The notes under the pieces: generated by a model
The model's input: only the letters and a program-made list of their open reading frames with translations
What the model was told of the DNA's origin: nothing
Database searches by the model: none
Shown: piece after piece, positions 34,127 to 40,194 of the stretch
Layout: each line of letters begins with the position of its first letter
Position numbering within the stretch: the first letter of the stretch is position 1
Program-made: the position numbers and the translations under genes
Origin: CAG-390 sp045644325
GTDB lineage: Bacteria > Bacillota > Clostridia > Oscillospirales > CAG-272
Assembly (NCBI GenBank): GCA_045644325.1
Contig: JAZRGT010000039.1
Span: 1 to 47,477, forward strand
Length of the DNA stretch: 47,477 bases
Direction: 5' to 3'

Positions 34127-34153
34127 GATTTTTCCCATATTTTGTGATATAAT
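34125..34153 (+). promoter_or_regulatory. deoC-mscL promoter
   Basis: TTGATT (34125-34130), a 17-bp spacer and TATAAT (34148-34153) lie before deoC. The GGAGGT ribosome site is at about 34174-34180. Confidence 0.8.
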
Positions 34154-34187
34154 ATATCTATCGAATATTTATCCGGAGGTCATAAAA

Positions 34188-34853
34188 ATGACGAAACAGG
34201 AACTTCTTAAATACGCCGACCACACTCTCCTCGCTCCCACCGCGACCGAGGCTGATATCAAGGTCATCTGCGACGATGCGATCAAGTACGAGACCGCATC
34301 CGTCTGCATTCCCGCAACTTACATTCCCTTTGCCCGCGACTACACCGAGGGCAAGCTCAATCTCTGCACCGTTATCGGCTTCCCTCTCGGCTACACCACC
34401 ACGGCGGGCAAGTGCGCCGAGGCACGCGACGCGATCGCAAACGGAGCCTCCGAGATCGATATGGTTGCCAACATCTGCAATATCAAAAACGGCAAGTTCG
34501 ACCTTGTCGAGGAGGACATCCGCGAGGTCAAAAAGGCTTGCGGCGACAAGATCCTCAAGGTCATCATCGAGACCTGCCTTCTGACCGATGAGGAAAAGAT
34601 CAAGATGTGCAAGATCGTCGGCGCGGCGGGCGCGGACTACATCAAGACCTCCACCGGCTTCTCCACCGGCGGGGCGACCCGCGAGGATATCGCACTCTTT
34701 GCCGCAAACGTTCCCGAGGGCGTCAAGATCAAAGCGGCGGGCGGAATCCGCTCCTTTGAGGACGCCGAGGACTTCGTAAAGCTCGGCGCAACCCGTCTCG
34801 GCACCAGCGCGCTCGTTAAGCTGATGAAGGCTGAAGAGGTCAAGGGATATTAA
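34188..34853 (+). CDS. deoC: Deoxyribose-phosphate aldolase
   Basis: DeoC splits 2-deoxyribose-5-phosphate into glyceraldehyde-3-phosphate and acetaldehyde in deoxynucleoside breakdown. The 221-residue protein is of normal length. It has YADHTLLAPTAT at the N-terminus, EIDMVANI with D91, LKVIIET, and the Schiff-base lysine K153 in YIKTSTGFSTGGAT. The ATG at 34188 follows a GGAGGT site, and any longer frame lacks one. Its stop shares a base with mscL (TAATG). No other deoxynucleoside genes are adjacent. Confidence 0.95.
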   Translation: MTKQELLKYADHTLLAPTATEADIKVICDDAIKYETASVCIPATYIPFARDYTEGKLNLCTVIGFPLGYTTTAGKCAEARDAIANGASEIDMVANICNIKNGKFDLVEEDIREVKKACGDKILKVIIETCLLTDEEKIKMCKIVGAAGADYIKTSTGFSTGGATREDIALFAANVPEGVKIKAAGGIRSFEDAEDFVKLGATRLGTSALVKLMKAEEVKGY

Positions 34854-35479
34854 TGAATAATTACGTCAGCGAATTCAAAAAATTCATCAATCGCGGAAAC
34901 GTGGTTGATATGTCGGTCGGTGTTATCGTCGGTAGTGCCTTCACCGCGATCGTCACCGCGATGAGCAATAATATCCTCAAACCGATCGTAAACTATATTC
35001 TTGCGACTCTTTTTAATGCCGAGTCGCTCAGCGAGATCTACACCTACCTCAAGGTTGCCTACACCGACACCCTTGATGACGCGGGCAACGTCATCGGTCA
35101 GGAGATCGACCTCGCCAACTCGATCTATATCGACTGGGGCGCGTTCATCAATGCTGTCATCAACTTCTTCCTCGTCGCCATCGTTCTCTTCACCATCCTC
35201 AAGGTGGTCAACAAGGTTCGAGAGGACCGCAAGGAGATCAGCGAAAAGATCGCGGAAAAGACTCTTGATCGCAAAGAACGCAAAGAGCTCCGCGCACACG
35301 GCATCAAGATCACCGATAAGGATGCCGTAGAAGCATATTTTGCCGAAAAGAAGCGTCTCGCCGAAGAAGCCGCAGCAAAAGCCAAGGCAGAAGCCGAGGA
35401 AAAGGCGCGCATCGAGCGCGAGCAGAACCCGACGACGGAGGACTTGCTTAAGAAGATACTTGAGGTTATCAGTAAGTAA
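34853..35479 (+). CDS. mscL: Large-conductance mechanosensitive channel, long C-terminal tail
   Basis: MscL is a homopentameric inner-membrane channel that opens under membrane tension and protects cells from hypo-osmotic shock. The conserved N-terminal helix and TM1 are clear (EFKKFINRGNVVDMSVGVIV then GSAFTAIVTAM). A longer than usual outside loop (about residues 57-100) and TM2 (FINAVINFFLVAIVLFTILK) follow. At 208 residues it is much longer than the usual 130-150. The extra length is a charged, Ala/Glu/Lys-rich predicted coiled coil (about 125-195), ending in TTEDLLKKILEVISK. The start overlaps the deoC stop by one base. Two hairpins follow, one a good terminator. Confidence 0.92.
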   Translation: MNNYVSEFKKFINRGNVVDMSVGVIVGSAFTAIVTAMSNNILKPIVNYILATLFNAESLSEIYTYLKVAYTDTLDDAGNVIGQEIDLANSIYIDWGAFINAVINFFLVAIVLFTILKVVNKVREDRKEISEKIAEKTLDRKERKELRAHGIKITDKDAVEAYFAEKKRLAEEAAAKAKAEAEEKARIEREQNPTTEDLLKKILEVISK

Positions 35480-35485
35480 GTACTG

Positions 35486-35500
35486 TCCCGCTTGGCGGGA
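35486..35500. other. Short hairpin after mscL
   Basis: TCCCGC / GCGGGA around TTG lies 6 nt after the mscL stop and upstream of the main terminator. It may protect the transcript end or be part of a double terminator. Confidence 0.45.
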
Positions 35501-35511
35501 GACAAATAGTG

Positions 35512-35537
35512 AATTCCCGAGCCTCAGCTCGGGAATT
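35512..35537 (+). terminator. Terminator of deoC-mscL
   Basis: The 11-bp stem AATTCCCGAGC / GCTCGGGAATT around CTCA is followed by TTC and AT-rich DNA. It looks like an intrinsic terminator with a modest T-run. Confidence 0.8.
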
Positions 35538-35572
35538 TTCAATTTTAATTAAAAAAATCCGCTCCTGTTGTT

Positions 35573-35882
35573 AATGCAGTACAGACCACGATCTCCTCAT
35601 CCGTCAGCCTTCGGCTGCCACCTTCCCCGCTGGGGAAGGCTTTTTAAGCAACTGCGAACATTGATTAAAGAGATATAGTTTAACCTTAACACCTGAAAAT
35701 ATCGATTAAAGAATCAATCCGATCAATAAAACTTTTTGTCATAGCTCGTGAATTGGATTTGATTTTATATAAAAGCTGACACTGTTCAGGAGTATCAAGC
35801 GGAATTATCAATAAGCCTTCCCCAGCGGGGAAGGTGGCAGCCGAAGGCTGACGGATGAGGAGATCGTGGTCTGTACTGCATT
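35573..35882. mobile_element. MITE-like element C with perfect 70-bp inverted repeats
   Basis: Left arm 35573-35642 and right arm 35813-35882 are perfect 70-bp reverse complements by direct reading. Each arm contains a CCTTCCCC-GCT-GGGGAAGG hairpin and GGCAGCCGAAGGCTGACGGATGAGG-type sequence, also found in the left arm of element B. The 170-bp centre is AT-rich and has no gene. Perfect arms suggest recent movement or active arm correction. The stretch 35883-35996 before the next promoter holds nothing I can identify. Confidence 0.85.
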
Positions 35883-35996
35883 ATATCAAGAAAAGCAAAT
35901 CACATCGAAATCATACCGATTAGCGATCATTTCGCTGATTCTAACAAAAAATCCTTAGTATTCTTTGCGGTTCGTTCAAGTGACGATCAAAAACTC

Positions 35997-36025
35997 TTGA
36001 CAAATCCCCATAAAAATACTATAAT
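35997..36025 (+). promoter_or_regulatory. Promoter of the UPF0237-UPF0210 operon
   Basis: TTGACA (35997-36002), a 17-bp spacer and TATAAT (36020-36025) form a perfect consensus promoter. A CGGAGG site lies before the ATG at 36058. Confidence 0.88.
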
Positions 36026-36057
36026 ATATATGATTATACTTTTTCGGAGGTACAGTA

Positions 36058-36327
36058 ATGAAAGCAGTAATTACAGTTACGGGTAAAGACAACGTAGGAA
36101 TCGTTGCAAAGGTTGCAACCGAATGCTCCTCTATGGGCGCGAACATCATCGATATTTCGCAGAGCGTTCTGCGCGAGTATTTCGCGATGATCGTTCTCGT
36201 TGATATCGACGGACTCTCCTGCGCTTTCGGCGATTTCGTTGACAAGATGAATGCGCTCGGCGAGGAAAACGGTCTTCGCATCGCAACGATGCACGAGGAT
36301 ATTTTCAATTCGATGCACCGCATCTGA
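36058..36327 (+). CDS. ACT domain protein, UPF0237 family
   Basis: This 89-residue protein is a single ACT domain (MKAVITVTGKDNVGIVAKVA at the start), the fold that binds amino acids or other small ligands in regulatory proteins. Length and sequence match UPF0237, a widely kept family with no settled role. It almost always sits directly before a UPF0210 gene, as here (12-nt gap). It has its own consensus promoter and a good ribosome site. It probably acts as a ligand-sensing partner of the next protein, which is inference from this gene pairing. Confidence 0.92.
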   Translation: MKAVITVTGKDNVGIVAKVATECSSMGANIIDISQSVLREYFAMIVLVDIDGLSCAFGDFVDKMNALGEENGLRIATMHEDIFNSMHRI

Positions 36328-36339
36328 TCGGAGTAGACT

Positions 36340-37698
36340 ATGCTGAACATTCACGATATACTTGAAACCATAAATATGATACGCGAGGAAAATCTCGATA
36401 TTCGTACCATCACAATGGGAATATCGCTGATCGACTGCGCGGGCGACGATATAAACGTAGTCTGCGATCGCGTATACGATAAGATCACCAAGAAGGCTGA
36501 GCGACTCGTTTCGGTCGGCGACGATATTGAAAAGCAGTACGGCATCCCGATCGTTAACCGCCGCGTTGCCGTCACGCCCATTTCGATCCTCGGCGGAAGA
36601 TTTTCTTCCGAGGACTACATAAAGCTCGCAAAGACCCTCGACCGCGCGGCTGATACCCTCGGTATCAATTTCATCGGCGGCTACGGCGCACTCGTTCAGA
36701 AGGGTTGCACCGTCGGCGAGGAACAGCTCATCGAATCCATCCCCTACGCTCTTGCCGAGACCGAGCGCGTTTGCTCGTCGGTCAACGTCGCATCGACCAA
36801 GGCGGGCATCAATATGGATGCCATTCAGAAGATGGGCGACATTATCGTCAAGACCGCCGCTCTGACCGCAGACCGCGATTCGATCGGCTGCGCAAAATTC
36901 GTCGTGTTCGCTAACGTACCCGAGGACAACCCCTTTATGGCGGGCGCGTTCCACGGCGTTACCGAGCCCGAATGCGTTGTAAGCGTCGGTGTTTCGGGCC
37001 CCGGCGCGGTTGCATCGGCAATCCAGCGAGTCGGCGACTGCGACCTCACCGCTATCGCTGAGACCGTCAAGAAGACGGCGTTCAAGATAACGCGCGTAGG
37101 TCAGCTCGTTGCATTTGAGGCGTCAAAGCGTCTCGGCGTTCCCTTCGGAATCGTTGACCTCTCTCTTGCGCCTACTCCCGCGATCGGCGACTCGGTTGCT
37201 CACATTCTTGAAAATATGGGGCTTGAGACCTGCGGCTGTCCCGGCACTACCGCGGCACTCGCACTCCTCAATGACGCCGTCAAGAAGGGCGGAGTTATGG
37301 CATCCTCACACGTCGGCGGACTTTCGGGCGCATTCATTCCCGTTCCCGAGGACGCGGGTATGATCCACGCCGCACGCATCGGTGCGCTCACTCTCGAAAA
37401 GCTCGAGGCTATGACCGCGGTTTGCTCGGTTGGACTTGATATGATCGCAATCCCCGGTGACACCCCCGCATCGACCATCTGCGGCATCATCGCGGACGAG
37501 ATCTCGATCGGTGTGGCTAACACCAAGACCACGGCTGTCAGAGTCATCCCCGCCGTCGGCAAGAAGGTCGGCGACGAGGTTGTATTCGGCGGACTTCTCG
37601 GAAGCGCGCCCATTATGCCCGTCAACACCTATTCCCCCGCTAAATTCATCGCGCGCGGCGGACGTATTCCCGCGCCCATTCACAGCCTGAAGAACTAA
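36340..37698 (+). CDS. UPF0210 (DUF711) protein, PFL-like
   Basis: This 452-residue cytoplasmic protein belongs to UPF0210, whose fold is related to the pyruvate formate-lyase/anaerobic ribonucleotide reductase barrel but which lacks the glycyl radical motif. Conserved stretches include IRTITMGISLIDCAG, NRRVAVTPISIL, GGYGALVQKGCT, SSVNVASTKAGINMDA, VVSVGVSGPGAV and ICGIIADEISIGVANTKTT. The function is not known in any organism to my knowledge. It follows the ACT-domain gene by 12 nt with a GGAG site and is followed by the DUF3737 gene after 12 nt, so all three are probably co-transcribed. Confidence 0.92.
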   Translation: MLNIHDILETINMIREENLDIRTITMGISLIDCAGDDINVVCDRVYDKITKKAERLVSVGDDIEKQYGIPIVNRRVAVTPISILGGRFSSEDYIKLAKTLDRAADTLGINFIGGYGALVQKGCTVGEEQLIESIPYALAETERVCSSVNVASTKAGINMDAIQKMGDIIVKTAALTADRDSIGCAKFVVFANVPEDNPFMAGAFHGVTEPECVVSVGVSGPGAVASAIQRVGDCDLTAIAETVKKTAFKITRVGQLVAFEASKRLGVPFGIVDLSLAPTPAIGDSVAHILENMGLETCGCPGTTAALALLNDAVKKGGVMASSHVGGLSGAFIPVPEDAGMIHAARIGALTLEKLEAMTAVCSVGLDMIAIPGDTPASTICGIIADEISIGVANTKTTAVRVIPAVGKKVGDEVVFGGLLGSAPIMPVNTYSPAKFIARGGRIPAPIHSLKN

Positions 37699-37710
37699 TA
37701 GGTAGATAAA

Positions 37711-38565
37711 ATGATCGAAAGAAAAATTTACCGTGACATAACCACGGGCGAGGAGCGCGCGCTTTACGGACTCCGTAACGCCGACATTATTGCCTGCAAT
37801 TTTGAAGGCGCGGAGGACGGCGAATCCGCGCTGAAGGAGTGCATCGGCATCAACGTGCGCAATTGCAATTTCTCGCTCCGCTATCCGCTCTGGCATTGCA
37901 CAGATTTTGCACTCCGCGAGTGCAAGCTCGGTGCAGGTGTCCGCGCGCCGATATGGTACTCTAAAAACGGCTCCTTTACCGACTGCGAGATACTCGATGT
38001 CAAGGCTCTGCGCGAGTGCGAGAATATCAGTCTTGAGCGTTGCACCGCCACCTCCACCGAATTCGGCTGGAGATGCCGCGGAATCAATATCAAGGAATCC
38101 GAGGTCACGAGCGAATATTTTCTTTTTGAGAGCCGCGACATTAAGCTCGATAATTTTACGCTCAACGGCAAGTATTCATTCCAATATACCGAAAACGTTG
38201 AGATCTCAAACTCCACGCTCAACACCAAGGACGCCTTCTGGCACGCCAAGAACGTCACCGTGCGCGACAGCGTTGTGAAGGGCGAATATCTCGCGTGGTA
38301 TTCGGAAAATCTCACACTCATCAACTGCCACATCGTCGGCACACAGCCGCTTTGTTATTGCAAGGGACTAAAGCTGATAAATTGCACCACAGAGGGCTGC
38401 GACCTCTCCTTCGAGTATTCCGAGGTCGACGCGACCGTCAAGGGCGATATCCTCTCGGTCAAGAACCCGCTTTCGGGCAGGATCGTTGCAGATTCGATCG
38501 GTGAGATCGTCCGCGAGGGAAGCGTTAAGGAATGCGATTGTGAGATCATAGTTGCTGATCGTTAA
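37711..38565 (+). CDS. DUF3737 family protein, right-handed beta-helix
   Basis: This 284-residue protein matches the DUF3737 family. From about residue 25 it is a run of short beta-strand repeats with regularly spaced N, C, S and W (for example LKECIGINVRNCNFSL, YPLWHCTDFALRECKL, APIWYSKNGSFTDCEI), the look of a parallel beta-helix. No signal peptide is present, so it is cytoplasmic. Many Cys residues line the coils. Function is unknown. The ribosome site is weak, and the gene lies 12 nt after UPF0210. It ends at a strong terminator facing the convergent MBL gene. Confidence 0.88.
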   Translation: MIERKIYRDITTGEERALYGLRNADIIACNFEGAEDGESALKECIGINVRNCNFSLRYPLWHCTDFALRECKLGAGVRAPIWYSKNGSFTDCEILDVKALRECENISLERCTATSTEFGWRCRGINIKESEVTSEYFLFESRDIKLDNFTLNGKYSFQYTENVEISNSTLNTKDAFWHAKNVTVRDSVVKGEYLAWYSENLTLINCHIVGTQPLCYCKGLKLINCTTEGCDLSFEYSEVDATVKGDILSVKNPLSGRIVADSIGEIVREGSVKECDCEIIVADR

Positions 38566-38582
38566 AACCAAATATAATAAAG

Positions 38583-38625
38583 AACTCGGATATTGATAAG
38601 CTCCAAGCTTTCCAATATCCGAGTT
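38583..38625. terminator. Terminator between convergent genes
   Basis: A 13-bp stem AACTCGGATATTG / CAATATCCGAGTT with a 17-nt loop is followed on the plus strand by a T-run. It serves the DUF3737 operon. On the minus strand the downstream TTCTTTATTAT is a weaker T-tract, so it may also end the MBL operon. Confidence 0.85.
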
Positions 38626-38637
38626 TTTTCTGTTTAA

Positions 38638-40194
38638 TCAGTTCAAATCCTTCGCCACGTAAACCGCGCTGTGGTCGGGATGAGATATGATGATCGGCAC
38701 GTCGCTGATGAATCTCACCGCGAAGAACGCATTTTCGGGCACTCCGCGCTTTTTCAGCGAGAGCCAATCGAAGTATTCGTAGTCTCCGTCAACCTCGTCG
38801 CCGACGATGTTGAGCCGTTTGACAACGAGCGGTGCGGCACTCGCCTTGATTGAGCGCACCATTTGCGAGCGGTGCTCAAAATAAAGCTCGATCGTCACGT
38901 CCGCGGCGGCGTGAGTCATATTCATAACCGTGAAGATAAAATCGTCCTCACGGGCGGTATTAAGCTCCGTAAACACCCACGTGTTCGCGCCCGAACGCTC
39001 CCGACCTCTTTTGTAAAGTCTGTCGTGCTCTACACGCGCTCCATCGGGGGCAGAATACGGCAGAGTGATCGTCCTTTGCGGTGTGCCGACAATGAATTCC
39101 TCAACCGAGGCGATCTTGGTCATAAGATATTTAGTGCTCTCCTTATGCGCCGAAAACGCTGTGTAAGCATTATATTCCGAAACGGGAAGCAAGCAGACCT
39201 TCGGGCGGATAAGATCATAACCGCGCATCATAGACTCTGCCGTGCCGCATTGGAATCCGTGGTGGGGTACCTGAAGAATATCAGCTTTCAGATATTCACC
39301 GAACTTTTCGGGCAGACGCGCGTCGCTGAAGGATGCATCGGTCGCCCAAAGTATGACCTGTCCCGCAAGCTCCATACGGATAACGAGCGAGGACGCGTTT
39401 ATGTTCGAAGAACGGTGGATGGTATCATCCATCGAGGCAAGAATTTCGAGATTTGCACCGCCGACCAAGTATCTTTGACCCGTATGAGCAATATAAGCGA
39501 CACCGCCCGAGCGGCGGATCTGCTCCCACATTTTAGGAATATTAGTTTTTCCAGAAGCATCCTCAAAGCGTTTGTCCTTTTTCTCAAGCTTGGGATAGTG
39601 CAGGAAATCATCACCTTCGGGGAAATTGAGTATGTAGCGCTCGACCTCGACGCGGTCGCCGTACTGCTCCATAAATCCGATGAAGCAGAGGTAGTGATCG
39701 CTGTGCGGATGCGTAAGTATCCACGCCGCGATCACGGGCTTTTCGTCGGGTGCGCCCTCTTTAAGGCACTTAAACAGTCTTTCGCGATCGGGCTCGAAAT
39801 CTCTGCCGCCGTCAATTACGATGAATCGTCCGTCGGTCAGGCGGATAACGTAGGACATACCGAAATCCTCAAGCTCGATCTGCGTGATCTGCGCAGAAAC
39901 CGAGGAGCCGCAGGGCTTGTCGGTAAAATCAAAATACCTGCAATTTTCCTCAACGGCAACGGTAAACTCGCCAAGAGGCTCAAAATAATTCAGAAAAACG
40001 CCCAGATCCCCGTTCGAATACGCCGCAAAGCGGTGACAACCGTTTACGTGAGCTTCTTTTTTTATATATCCGTGCTCCTCAAGAGACTTGCAATATTCGT
40101 CAAAATCGCGCTCGCAGATATTCTGCATCATAAAAATGCGGTTTGATGAGTTCGTACGGTTTTCAATGCAACCGGGTAAATTAAAAAGCTCCAC
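38638..40194 (-). CDS. MBL-fold metallohydrolase with ASRT-like C-terminal domain
   Basis: This 518-residue protein has no signal peptide. It starts with GTG at 40194, after an AGGAG site inside the end of the upstream lipoprotein gene. After about 100 unassigned residues comes an MBL domain with the metal motif THPHSDH (161-167), VIDGGRD before it, and later PHHGFQCG as in ComEC/Rec2-type MBL proteins. From about residue 395 to the end the pattern FTVMNMTHAAADVTIELYFE, VKRLNI and FISDVPIIISHPDHS resembles the beta-sandwich of Anabaena sensory rhodopsin transducer (SRTM1). I know of no characterised protein with this pairing. The substrate is unknown. Confidence 0.78.
   Translation of the reverse strand: MELFNLPGCIENRTNSSNRIFMMQNICERDFDEYCKSLEEHGYIKKEAHVNGCHRFAAYSNGDLGVFLNYFEPLGEFTVAVEENCRYFDFTDKPCGSSVSAQITQIELEDFGMSYVIRLTDGRFIVIDGGRDFEPDRERLFKCLKEGAPDEKPVIAAWILTHPHSDHYLCFIGFMEQYGDRVEVERYILNFPEGDDFLHYPKLEKKDKRFEDASGKTNIPKMWEQIRRSGGVAYIAHTGQRYLVGGANLEILASMDDTIHRSSNINASSLVIRMELAGQVILWATDASFSDARLPEKFGEYLKADILQVPHHGFQCGTAESMMRGYDLIRPKVCLLPVSEYNAYTAFSAHKESTKYLMTKIASVEEFIVGTPQRTITLPYSAPDGARVEHDRLYKRGRERSGANTWVFTELNTAREDDFIFTVMNMTHAAADVTIELYFEHRSQMVRSIKASAAPLVVKRLNIVGDEVDGDYEYFDWLSLKKRGVPENAFFAVRFISDVPIIISHPDHSAVYVAKDLN

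Noticed and set aside
14496..35882. Elements A to C as a CRISPR array or riboswitch
   Set aside because: The repeats are inverted pairs with large AT-rich centres, not direct repeats with regular spacers, and no cas gene is present. No known riboswitch core was seen.
36340..37698. The PFL-like protein as an active glycyl radical enzyme
   Set aside because: No glycyl radical motif near the C-terminus and no activase gene nearby.
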